From: Collinsella sp.
GTDB lineage: Bacteria; Actinomycetota; Coriobacteriia; Coriobacteriales; Coriobacteriaceae
DNA length: 14,195 nt
Assembly: GCA_031295725.1 (NCBI GenBank)
Contig: JAUMNV010000093.1
Location: 1 to 14,195, forward strand
Direction: 5' to 3'
The notes beneath the pieces were generated by a model. That model saw only the letters and a program-made list of their open reading frames with translations. It made no database searches and was not told the origin of the DNA. The first letter of the stretch is position 1. Each line of letters begins with the position of its first letter. A program made the translations under genes and the position numbers. This document shows, piece by piece, positions 6,436-12,723 of the stretch.

Positions 6436-6474
6436 GCGGCGGCTGCCCAACACACAGGGCAGCCGCCGCTTTTT
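6436..6474. terminator. Strong bidirectional terminator
   Basis: A perfect 13-bp stem, GCGGCGGCTGCCC (6436-6448) with its complement (6457-6469), and an 8-base loop. TTTTT (6470-6474) follows on the plus strand and CGTTTTGCC on the minus strand. It serves the convergent regulator remnant and oxidoreductase gene. Confidence 0.9.
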
Positions 6475-6500
6475 GCAATCGATTGGTGCAAAGGGGTTGA

Positions 6501-8450
6501 CTAGAGCTCGCAGGCAACCTTATAGCCATCGCCGATGGCGTCGCGGATGTTGCCGCACTTGTTGGCGTCGCCCAGCACGTGGGTGGCAACACCGGCTGCA
6601 GCCAGGTCGTCGGCCAGCTTGGTATTGGGACGATAGCCCATGGCAAGCACCAGCGTATCGGCACCGGTGATGGTGTGGACCTCGCCGTCCTTTTCGTAGC
6701 TGATGGTGTCCTCGGTGATCTCGGTCACCTTGGCCTCGGTCAGCACGTGGACGCCCTTGGAGAGCATGCGCGTGATGAGCACCGCGCGACCGGCACCGCC
6801 CTCGTTGGCAGCGAGCGTCTTGGTCATCTCGATGACGGTGACATCGCGATTGGCCGGCGACAGGTCGTTGACCAGCGGGGCCAGGTAATCTGCTGTCTCG
6901 CAACCGACGGTGCCGCCGCCCACGATGACGATCTTCTTGCCCGGGAAAGCCTTGCCACCCAGCAGGTCGTCAGCCGTCATAACCTGCTTAAAGCCCTGCA
7001 TGAAGGCCGGGGCGATGGGCTCAGCGCCATAAGCCAGGACAACCTCGTAGCCCGCGTAGTCGCGCTGAATGTCCTCGGCCGAGAGCTCGGTACCAAAGAC
7101 GCACTTCACGCCCGCCTCGGCCAGACGACGATACTGGTACTTGATCACGCGGGTGAGCTCCTGCTTTGCCGGAGGAACGGCCGCGATGCGCATCTCGCCA
7201 CCCGGCTCATCCTGCTTATCCACGAGCACCACGTTGTGGCCGCGCTTGGCGGCAATGTAGGCTGCCTCCATGCCCGCAGGACCAGCGCCCACAACGAGCA
7301 CGTTCTTGGCCTCGGCGGCAGGCTCGTAGCCGGCCTCGTCGCGCTCCACGTCCGGGTTGACGGTACAGGAGATGCGCTTGCCGAACATAATGCCGTTCAG
7401 GCAGCGCAGGCAGCCGATGCAGGGGCGGATGTCGTCGGCGTTGCCGGCAGCGGCCTTATTGCAGAACTCGGCATCGCACAGATTGGCGCGGCCCATCATG
7501 CAGATGTCGGCAGCGCCGTCCTCGATCAGCTCCTCGGCGATCCAGGCCTCGTTAATGCGGCCGACCGTGGCAACGGGAATGTTGACGTGCTTCTTAATCT
7601 CACGCGAGCAGGCGGCGTGCGAGGCCTGCTGCGTACCGGCGGCGGGAATCGCGGAGCCGCGCTTGATGGTGGTGCCGCCCGACACATGAATCATGTCGAC
7701 GCCGGCCTTCTCCAGGCGACGCGAGACGTAGATCATGTCGTTGAGGGTCAGGCCGCCATCGGTGTACTCGTCGCCCGAGATGCGGACGTCGATGATGAAG
7801 TCCTTGCCGCAGCGCTCGCGAATCTCGGCGATGACCTCGAGCAGGAAGCGCATGCGGGCGTCGAGCGAGCCGCCGTACTCATCGGTACGCTTGTTATAGA
7901 GCGGGGTCAAAAAACCGCCGAGCATGCCGTGGGCGTGCGCCGCATGGACCTCGACGCCATCGACGCCGGCCTTCTGCATACGCACGGCAGCGTCGCCAAA
8001 CTGATGCGTGAGCTCGTGGATCTCATCTACCGTAATGGGGCGCGGCGCCTCGCGAGCATAGGACGGGCCCACAAAAGACGGAGCGATCAGGCGCGGCGTG
8101 CCCGGAATGTTAAAGGCCATGTAGGCGGGGTGGAAGAGCTGCGGCATGATCTTGCAGCCGTACTCGTGCACAGCGGCGGCGAGCTTTTCCCAACCGGGGA
8201 TGAACGTGTCGTCGTAGCAGCACATGTCGCCCGGCAGATAGGTATAGGTGGGCTCGACCGTCACGACCTCGGTAATGATGAGGCCCACGCCGCCCTTGGC
8301 ACGGGCGCGGTAATGATCGACCAAGTCGTCGGTCACGTAGCCATGATCGGCCAGGTTCGTGGACACCGGCGGCATAAAGACGCGGTTCTTGACCTCGGTC
8401 GTACCGACCTTGATCGGGCTAAAGAGCATTGGATAGGCGGAGGACTCCAT
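6501..8450 (-). CDS. NADH:flavin oxidoreductase, FMN + 4Fe-4S + FAD type
   Basis: A 649-residue enzyme with the full layout of 2,4-dienoyl-CoA reductase (FadH), enoate reductase and BaiCD/BaiH. The Old-Yellow-Enzyme TIM barrel spans about 7-340. It includes the His pair H169-x2-H172 and GFLTPLYNKRTDEYGGSLDAR (179-199). Cluster ligands are Cys344, Cys347, Cys350 and Cys362. An FAD fold has GAGPAG (388-393), and an NAD(P)H fold has GGGTVGCE (511-518). Electrons pass from NAD(P)H through FAD and the cluster to FMN, which reduces an activated C=C bond. The substrate cannot be read: dienoyl-CoA, enoates, steroids and plant phenolics are all known for the family, and no bai or fatty-acid genes adjoin. 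The ribosome site AAAGGAA precedes the ATG. The gene is monocistronic, with its own promoter/operator and terminator. Confidence 0.92.
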   Translation of the reverse strand: MESSAYPMLFSPIKVGTTEVKNRVFMPPVSTNLADHGYVTDDLVDHYRARAKGGVGLIITEVVTVEPTYTYLPGDMCCYDDTFIPGWEKLAAAVHEYGCKIMPQLFHPAYMAFNIPGTPRLIAPSFVGPSYAREAPRPITVDEIHELTHQFGDAAVRMQKAGVDGVEVHAAHAHGMLGGFLTPLYNKRTDEYGGSLDARMRFLLEVIAEIRERCGKDFIIDVRISGDEYTDGGLTLNDMIYVSRRLEKAGVDMIHVSGGTTIKRGSAIPAAGTQQASHAACSREIKKHVNIPVATVGRINEAWIAEELIEDGAADICMMGRANLCDAEFCNKAAAGNADDIRPCIGCLRCLNGIMFGKRISCTVNPDVERDEAGYEPAAEAKNVLVVGAGPAGMEAAYIAAKRGHNVVLVDKQDEPGGEMRIAAVPPAKQELTRVIKYQYRRLAEAGVKCVFGTELSAEDIQRDYAGYEVVLAYGAEPIAPAFMQGFKQVMTADDLLGGKAFPGKKIVIVGGGTVGCETADYLAPLVNDLSPANRDVTVIEMTKTLAANEGGAGRAVLITRMLSKGVHVLTEAKVTEITEDTISYEKDGEVHTITGADTLVLAMGYRPNTKLADDLAAAGVATHVLGDANKCGNIRDAIGDGYKVACEL

Positions 8451-8479
8451 GCGGGATTCCTTTCATTTGAGCCGCTCGG

Positions 8480-8518
8480 CGGCAGTTGCTGACGTACCTA
8501 TTGTACCAGCAACTGCCG
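8480..8518 (-). promoter_or_regulatory. Extended -10 promoter inside a 12+12 bp inverted repeat
   Basis: CGGCAGTTGCTG (8480-8491) and CAGCAACTGCCG (8507-8518) are exact complements. Between them, on the minus strand, lies TGGTACAAT, an extended -10 element with its hexamer at 8500-8505. It is about 50 bases upstream of the oxidoreductase start. A TTGACT hexamer lies 20 bases further upstream, too far to be an ideal -35. A protein bound to both arms would cover the promoter. Confidence 0.6.
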
Positions 8519-8552
8519 TATCCGCAGTCAAACATGCCCAAACGCCGGTCGG

Positions 8553-8753
8553 CTAATGAATACCGCGGCTCAAGTCTTCGGCGATTTTGTCCACGCCCTT
8601 AAGCGCGGCGCACGTCTTTTTGTTAGAACAATGCCCCGTGCAAACGCCACCCTGAGCGCAGTCGGCGCAGGCGCCCTTGCGGTAGATGCGCACGCATACC
8701 GCGACAAACGCAATACCGATAACAGCCAGTACAACAATATCGATAGGTGCCAT
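8553..8753 (-). CDS. FeoB-associated Cys-rich membrane protein
   Basis: A 66-residue protein with one N-terminal membrane helix (about residues 5-23) and a short basic segment, RIYRKG. A cysteine cluster follows, C29-x2-C32-x5-C38-x3-C42-x5-C48. This is the pattern of the small FeoB-associated proteins found next to feoB in Firmicutes and Actinobacteria, thought to help ferrous iron handling at the membrane. Its exact role is not settled. AGAGGAGG with six-base spacing marks the start. It lies 175 bp downstream of feoB, behind a terminator, so it is made by readthrough or from its own promoter. AGTTAACCA, also found upstream of feoA, occurs just before its ribosome site. Confidence 0.88.
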   Translation of the reverse strand: MAPIDIVVLAVIGIAFVAVCVRIYRKGACADCAQGGVCTGHCSNKKTCAALKGVDKIAEDLSRGIH

Positions 8754-8767
8754 AGCAAGCCTCCTCT

Positions 8768-8776
8768 AGTTAACCA
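8768..8776. promoter_or_regulatory. AGTTAACCA motif before the FeoB-associated gene
   Basis: This nine-base sequence occurs in the window as both arms of the large inverted repeat upstream of feoA and again here, 15-23 bases before a third Feo gene. It may be a half-site for a shared metal-responsive regulator. A nine-base match alone is weak. Confidence 0.3.
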
Positions 8777-8803
8777 TCACTTACTTTACCCCATTCTCCA
8801 CCT

Positions 8804-8830
8804 ACCAAAAAGGGACAGGTTTATTTTGGT
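8804..8830. repeat. GGGACAGG-containing inverted repeat
   Basis: ACCAAAA (8804-8810) and TTTTGGT (8824-8830) flank AGGGACAGGTTTA. The GGGACAG core recurs in the palindrome at 12087-12103. This looks like a short dispersed intergenic repeat of REP type; that is inferred from form only. Confidence 0.45.
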
Positions 8831-8866
8831 TGGTTTTATCTGCGGAAACGCCACATCTCCCCCACC

Positions 8867-8899
8867 AAAAAGCCCGAGTGTCGCTGGGACACCCGGGCT
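8867..8899 (-). terminator. Rho-independent terminator of feoB
   Basis: On the minus strand AGCCCGGGTGTC pairs with GACACTCGGGCT (8888-8899 with 8871-8882, one mismatch) around a 5-base loop, then TTTTT (8867-8871). It begins 30 bases past the feoB stop. Confidence 0.88.
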
Positions 8900-8928
8900 C
8901 GTGGAAAGGGGTTAATCCTTATTCGGAC

Positions 8929-11256
8929 TTAAGCGGAAACTGCGGCGGAAGCAGTGTTGGTCTCATCCTCGTCGGTCCATGCATGTTTGGGCATGGGACG
9001 GAAGATCTGGAAGAGCATCGCAACCAGCAGAACGATGGCTACAACCGTCCAAATACCAAACTGGCCAAGGACAAGCAGGTTGTAGAACTGGTTGATGAAC
9101 AGGCCGATCACCCAAGCGAAGGCGCACTCGTAGCCGATGGCAATCGCGGTCCACTTGCCGGAGTCCATCTGGTTGCGGATGGTGCCCATGGCGGCAAAGC
9201 ACGGGGCGCACAGCAGGTTGAAAGCGCCAAAGGCAACGCAGGCGCCCATGGTGGGGAACATGCCGGCAAACGCGGTCCACAGGCTCGGGTCGGTCTCGGC
9301 GGCGTCGGCAACGGACAGCAGCGAGCCGGCGGTGGCGACGACGTTCTCCTTGGCGACGAGACCGGAGACGGTCAGCGCGGTTGCCTGCCAGGTGCTAAAG
9401 CCGAGCGGGGCGAAGATCCAGGCGACCAGGTTGCCCAGCATGGCGAGCACGGAGTAGTCCATGAACTCCTCGGGGATGCCGTCCATCGCAGGCAGGAAGC
9501 CAAAGGAACCGTTGTAGCTACCAAAGTTGGACAGGAACCAAACCACGACAGTGGACGCGAAGATGACCGTGCCGGCCTTCTTGATAAAGGCCCAGCAGCG
9601 CTCCCACACGTGCAGCGCCCAAGAGCGGATCGCCGGGAAGTGGTAGGCAGGAAGCTCCATGACAAACGGGGTCGGGCGGCCGGCGAAGAGCTTGGTCTTC
9701 TTGAGCATGAGGCCCGAGGCGATGACGGCAAAGACGCCCAGGAAGTAGAAGAGCGGGCTGATCCATGCGGCGGTGGTGGAAGAATCGCCGATGATGGAAC
9801 CCATGAGCAGGGCAATGATCGGCAGCTTAGCGCCACAGGGAATGAACGTGGTGGTCATGACCGTCATGCGGCGGTCCTTCTCGTTCTCGATGGTCTTGGT
9901 GGCCATGACGCCGGGGACGCCGCAGCCCGAGGACACGAGCATGGGGATAAAGGACTTACCGGACAGGCCAAAGCGGCGGAACACGCGGTCCATGATGAAG
10001 GCGACGCGGGCCATATAGCCGCAGTCCTCCAGGAAGGACAGCATGACGAACAGCAGGAACATCTGCGGCACAAAGCCGAAGATGGCGCCCAGGCCGCCGA
10101 CGATGCCGTCGCAGACCAGCGAATCGACCAGGCCACCGTCCTCGGTACCGCCCGCCACAAGGGCGTCGTGCACCACGGTGGTGATACCCGGGACATAGGG
10201 GCCGTACTGCGCCGGATCAACCGAGTCGGTGTCGTCGCCCGCAGCCTCGACGGCTGCGTCGTAGGCGTCGCGGCCCTGACCGAGCACATACCAACCGTCG
10301 GTGCCAAAGAGCTGGTCGTTGGTGAAGTCGGTCACCGTGCCGCCCAAGGTAGAAACGGCGATGTAGTACACGCAGAACATGATGACCACAAAGATCGGCA
10401 GGCCCAGGATACGGTTGGTAACCACGCGGTCGATCTTCTCGGAGGTGCTCATCTTTGCCGGAGCCTTGGTGAGGCACTCATCGATAATGTGCGCGATGAC
10501 GCCATAGCGCTCACCGGTGATGATGGACTCGGCATCGTCGTCGCAGTCCTGCTCGCACTGGGCGACCAGCTCCTCCACGCGAGCGGCCTTCTCCTTGGTG
10601 AGGTTGATGAGTTTGCAGGCGTCCGCGTCGCGCTCGAACAGCTTGACGGCGTAGTAGCGACGCTTGTTGGCAGGAACGCTCGCAGGCAGGTTATTCTCGA
10701 TGTGGTCCAGAACGTCCTCGATGGAGGAATCGAACTTGTGCTCCGGCACCTGGCCCTTGGAAGCAGCGGACTTCTTAACCTGCTCGAACAGCTCCTTGAT
10801 ACCCTTGTTCTTAAGAGCCGAGATCATCATGACCGGGCAGCCGAGCTTCTTGGAAAGCTTGTCCGTGTCGATCTTATCGCCGTTCTTCTCGACCAGGTCG
10901 GCCATGTTGAGGGCAACGACCACGGGCAGGCCGGTCTCGATGACCTGAAGCGCTAGGTACAGGTTACGCTCGAGGTTGGTGGCGTCGACAACCTGGACGA
11001 CAACATCGGGCTCGCCGCTCATGAGGTAATCGCGCGAGCATTGCTCCTCGGGGCTGTAGGGGGAAAGCGAGTAGATGCCAGGGAGGTCCGTGATGGTAAC
11101 GTTCTTGTCGCTTAGGAGCTTGGCTTCCTTTTTCTCAACCGTGACGCCGGGCCAGTTGCCAACGTAGCCGTTGGCGCCGGTGATCAGGTTGAAAAGCGTG
11201 GTCTTGCCGCAGTTGGGGTTGCCCGCCAGCGCGACATGGATCTGAGAATCCGCCAT
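8929..11256 (-). CDS. feoB: Ferrous iron transporter FeoB
   Basis: A 775-residue inner-membrane Fe(II) transporter with an N-terminal GTPase. G1 is GNPNCGKTT (12-20), G2 Thr38 (GVTV), G3 DLPG (57-60), G4 NMAD (117-120) and G5 SAL (146-148). A linker with the FeoB helical domain spans about 170-270, and membrane segments run from about 283 to the end. The two Gate motifs carry the conserved cysteines GCGVPG (Cys445) and IPCGAKLP (Cys474). The first external loop (about 304-378) is long and acidic compared with typical FeoB. The short C-terminal tail has no FeoC-like domain. The ribosome site AAGGA lies close to the ATG. It is third in the feo gene order, 123 bp after feoA1, with a candidate operator and a hairpin in that gap. 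Confidence 0.97.
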   Translation of the reverse strand: MADSQIHVALAGNPNCGKTTLFNLITGANGYVGNWPGVTVEKKEAKLLSDKNVTITDLPGIYSLSPYSPEEQCSRDYLMSGEPDVVVQVVDATNLERNLYLALQVIETGLPVVVALNMADLVEKNGDKIDTDKLSKKLGCPVMMISALKNKGIKELFEQVKKSAASKGQVPEHKFDSSIEDVLDHIENNLPASVPANKRRYYAVKLFERDADACKLINLTKEKAARVEELVAQCEQDCDDDAESIITGERYGVIAHIIDECLTKAPAKMSTSEKIDRVVTNRILGLPIFVVIMFCVYYIAVSTLGGTVTDFTNDQLFGTDGWYVLGQGRDAYDAAVEAAGDDTDSVDPAQYGPYVPGITTVVHDALVAGGTEDGGLVDSLVCDGIVGGLGAIFGFVPQMFLLFVMLSFLEDCGYMARVAFIMDRVFRRFGLSGKSFIPMLVSSGCGVPGVMATKTIENEKDRRMTVMTTTFIPCGAKLPIIALLMGSIIGDSSTTAAWISPLFYFLGVFAVIASGLMLKKTKLFAGRPTPFVMELPAYHFPAIRSWALHVWERCWAFIKKAGTVIFASTVVVWFLSNFGSYNGSFGFLPAMDGIPEEFMDYSVLAMLGNLVAWIFAPLGFSTWQATALTVSGLVAKENVVATAGSLLSVADAAETDPSLWTAFAGMFPTMGACVAFGAFNLLCAPCFAAMGTIRNQMDSGKWTAIAIGYECAFAWVIGLFINQFYNLLVLGQFGIWTVVAIVLLVAMLFQIFRPMPKHAWTDEDETNTASAAVSA

Positions 11257-11276
11257 TCAATCCTTCTTCCTTGTGT

Positions 11277-11302
11277 GCCTGCGCTGCTTTCTCCGCGCAG
11301 GC
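11277..11302 (-). repeat. Hairpin in the feoB leader
   Basis: GCCTGCGC (11277-11284) pairs perfectly with GCGCAGGC (11295-11302), 20 bases before the feoB start on the transcribed strand. It could affect translation or mRNA stability between feoA1 and feoB. Confidence 0.5.
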
Positions 11303-11331
11303 TGGATAATGTGCTTCAAAGTTGCTGCATT

Positions 11332-11351
11332 AAGTTAGAAATACCTAACTT
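11332..11351. promoter_or_regulatory. Candidate iron box upstream of feoB
   Basis: AAGTTAG-N6-CTAACTT is a 20-bp dyad in the feoA1-feoB gap. Half-sites rich in TTAG resemble DtxR/IdeR boxes, though the spacing differs from the 19-bp consensus. On the minus strand a weak CTTAAT/CATTAT promoter with 17-bp spacing would overlap it. This suggests feoB may have its own iron-controlled promoter. Confidence 0.5.
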
Positions 11352-11379
11352 TACCTGCAGAAATACACGCCGCGAGCCC

Positions 11380-11601
11380 TTACTGGACCTCGACGACGGC
11401 CGCCTCCTCCTTGCGGATGGAAAGCTCGTAGCCGCGCACGTTGATCTCGACCGGATCGCCGAGCGGTGCAACCTTCACGACCTTGAACGAAGTGCCCTTG
11501 ATGAGCCCCAGGTCCATAAGGTGGCGGCGAAGCGCACCCTCACCGTGAAGCTTGACGATGGTGGAGCTCTCGCCCACCTTAACGTCACCCAACGTCTTCA
11601 T
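11380..11601 (-). CDS. feoA: FeoA domain protein (second in operon)
   Basis: A 73-residue SH3-like FeoA protein, a cytoplasmic partner of FeoB. It has the pattern GEGALRRHLMDLGLIKGTSF (20-39), then strands around GDPVEINVRGYELSIRKEEA. This is the typical GxxxxxRLxxMGLxxGxxxxVxxxxPxGDPxxxxxxGxxxxLR layout of complete FeoA proteins. It is the more canonical of the two FeoA copies because it keeps GDP. It starts 39 bases after the feoA2 stop, preceded by AAAGGGGG. It probably binds FeoB and modulates its GTPase/transport activity. Confidence 0.93.
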   Translation of the reverse strand: MKTLGDVKVGESSTIVKLHGEGALRRHLMDLGLIKGTSFKVVKVAPLGDPVEINVRGYELSIRKEEAAVVEVQ

Positions 11602-11640
11602 CCTCTTGTCCCCCTTTCGGTTTTTATGAAATGCTGCGGA

Positions 11641-11883
11641 CTAACCGACGGTCATGATGTGCATGGCAACCTTGGAATCGATGCCAAAGCGTGCGCCCAG
11701 CACCGTGACGATGATATTGGCGCCACTCGAGCTCACCACGTGGATTTCGCTGCCCTCGACAAAGCCGAGGTCCTTGAGGTGGTGCTTCATATCCTCATTG
11801 CCCTTTACACGAGACACGCGCACGGTTTCGCCCGCTTTTACCATCGAAAGCGGCATTGCCGGCATCTGCGGTCCGCAAGACAT
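11641..11883 (-). CDS. feoA: FeoA domain protein (first in operon)
   Basis: An 80-residue FeoA-like protein that opens the iron operon. A short N-terminal extension carries a Cys (MSCGPQMPAMPLSMVKAGE). The FeoA core follows: EDMKHHLKDLGFVEGSEIHVVSSSGANIIVTVLGARFGIDSKVAMHIM. It lacks the GDP turn of the downstream copy and has SGANI there. The two copies therefore differ and are unlikely to be a recent duplication; they may have separate tasks at FeoB. The ribosome site AGGAG lies six bases before the ATG. Upstream is a large inverted repeat (11926-11979) that probably holds the operon control region. Confidence 0.93.
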   Translation of the reverse strand: MSCGPQMPAMPLSMVKAGETVRVSRVKGNEDMKHHLKDLGFVEGSEIHVVSSSGANIIVTVLGARFGIDSKVAMHIMTVG

Positions 11884-11925
11884 GAGTGGCTCCTAACGTC
11901 AGTTCGTCCTCAACATCGACGCGGT

Positions 11926-11979
11926 AAAAGTTAACCACGCCTATGTTCGCTTTAGTAAACTAACACGTGGTTAACTTTT
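11926..11979. promoter_or_regulatory. Nested inverted repeats upstream of the feo operon
   Basis: Perfect 14-bp arms AAAAGTTAACCACG (11926-11939) and CGTGGTTAACTTTT (11966-11979) have centres 40 bp apart, near four helical turns. The 26-bp interior holds TTAGTAAACTAA (11952-11963), itself a near-palindrome. It lies 43-96 bp upstream of feoA2. This is a likely operator region for an iron-dependent repressor or activator; the protein is not in the window. Confidence 0.6.
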
Positions 11980-12020
11980 TGGAAAGGGTCCCCATTCAGA
12001 TTTCGAAAAAGTTTCCTATA

Positions 12021-12062
12021 CGAAACAAAAGAAGCACCACAAAGACCATCTCTTTGCGGTGC
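12021..12062 (-). terminator. Terminator after the HPr-like gene
   Basis: GCACCACAAAGA (12034-12045) pairs with TCTTTGCGGTGC (12051-12062) with one mismatch. On the minus strand TTCTTTTGTTTCG follows. It separates the HPr transcript from the feo control region. Confidence 0.75.
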
Positions 12063-12086
12063 CTTGTCATACCAATTTATGCAACA

Positions 12087-12103
12087 AAGGGGACTGTCCC
12101 CTT
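12087..12103. repeat. Perfect palindrome AAGGGGACTGTCCCCTT
   Basis: Eight-bp arms around one base, 15 bp past the stop of the HPr-like gene. It shares GGGACAG (minus strand) with the repeat at 8804-8830 and looks like a dispersed REP-type palindrome. Confidence 0.6.
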
Positions 12104-12118
12104 GTCACATTGATGCGC

Positions 12119-12367
12119 TTAGAGCGAGAGGTTTCTGATCGACGTGACGCAGGAGGCCTCATCCACGCCCGAAACGCGGAACACGACGTCTTCGCCACAT
12201 TCGCCGCAGAGTGCCATGAGCCCTATAACGTCGCGGCCATCGGTGTAGCGGTCACCAATCGAAACCGACACGTCACTACGGTGCTTGGCAATGATGTCAT
12301 AGAGCAGCGCAACCGGGCGGGCATGTAATCCCAACGGATCTTTAATCGTCTTCGTAAACTCGACCAT
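12119..12367 (-). CDS. HPr-family phosphocarrier protein with Asp46
   Basis: An 82-residue HPr-fold protein. The PTS phosphorylation site is intact: LGLHARPV with His15. The regulatory site used by HPr kinase in Gram-positives, Ser46, is Asp46 (GRDVIGLMAL). It can probably accept phosphate from Enzyme I but not be Ser-phosphorylated; the acidic residue might mimic the phosphorylated form. The start at 12367 is preferred over 12412 because GGGAGGGG precedes it and His15/Asp46 then fall at canonical numbers. Three cysteines (53-55 region and near 71) are unusual for HPr. No Enzyme I, PTS permease or HPr kinase gene adjoins. It could be the general HPr or a specialised paralogue. Confidence 0.9.
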   Translation of the reverse strand: MVEFTKTIKDPLGLHARPVALLYDIIAKHRSDVSVSIGDRYTDGRDVIGLMALCGECGEDVVFRVSGVDEASCVTSIRNLSL

Positions 12368-12421
12368 GTCCCCTCCCGCGACATCGCACATCGGCCGGCA
12401 AAACCCAGCCACGTGGTAGTT

Positions 12422-12427
12422 ATTGTA
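12422..12427 (-). promoter_or_regulatory. Possible -10 box of the HPr-like gene
   Basis: TACAAT on the minus strand, 55 bases before the ATG. No good -35 is seen at 16-18 bp, so an activator might be needed. The first unit of the 31-bp array begins 28 bp upstream. Confidence 0.4.
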
Positions 12428-12454
12428 GCGTTAGATGCTTGTTGAGGGCGGGAC

Positions 12455-12624
12455 GGAAATCGCATCCCATTTCGAGCGTCAATGATGGGACACGGTTTCC
12501 GCCAGAAGGCTCAACCGGAAAGTGCGACCCGTTATTTGGCTGGATTCTGGGACGCAGTTTCCGCTGAGCGACCCTGGCGGAAAGTACATCCCATTCTGGA
12601 CGCAAATTCCGGGACGCAGCTTCC
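12455..12624. repeat. Alternating-orientation 15-bp repeat array, 31-bp step
   Basis: Units lie at 12455-12469 (-), 12486-12500 (+), 12517-12531 (-), 12548-12562 (+), 12579-12593 (-) and 12610-12624 (+). Read in one orientation they are TGGGATGCGATTTCC, TGGGACACGGTTTCC, CGGGTCGCACTTTCC, TGGGACGCAGTTTCC, TGGGATGTACTTTCC and CGGGACGCAGCTTCC. GGG at 2-4 and TTCC at 12-15 are invariant. The step is exactly 31 bp throughout. The 16-bp spacers are not conserved. Confidence 0.9.
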
Positions 12625-12664
12625 TCGACGTCCGGTCACCCCATGCCCTCACAACCTCGGCGCA

Positions 12665-12700
12665 TAAAAAACGAGGGAAGGCACGCGTCCTTCCCTCGTT
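12665..12700 (-). terminator. Rho-independent terminator of aspS
   Basis: AACGAGGGAAGG (12670-12681) pairs perfectly with CCTTCCCTCGTT (12689-12700). On the minus strand TTTTTT (12665-12670) follows. It lies 24 bases past the aspS stop. Confidence 0.95.
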
Positions 12701-12723
12701 GCGGGCAATATATAGCCGCTTGC

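Larger units (their letters stand above)
12368..12664. other. Non-coding region between HPr-like gene and aspS terminator
   Basis: About 300 bp with no convincing gene. It holds the possible HPr promoter near 12422 and is otherwise dominated by the alternating 15-bp repeat array at 12455-12624. Confidence 0.7.

Noticed and set aside
6501..8450. Bile-acid 7-dehydroxylation enzyme (BaiCD/BaiH)
   Set aside because: The domain layout fits, but no other bai gene adjoins and the same layout serves many substrates.
6579..8492. Plus-strand open frame of 637 codons opposite the oxidoreductase
   Set aside because: It is a shadow of a gene with clear Fe-S, FAD and FMN motifs, with low-complexity Gly/Ala/Leu/His composition.
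8830..10956. Plus-strand open frame of 708 codons opposite feoB
   Set aside because: It starts inside the feoB terminator region, is antisense to FeoB motifs, and its composition is rich in His, Gly, Asp and Glu.
12455..12640. Array considered as a CRISPR
   Set aside because: Units are only 15 bp, alternate in orientation, vary in sequence, have 16-bp spacers, and no cas gene is near.
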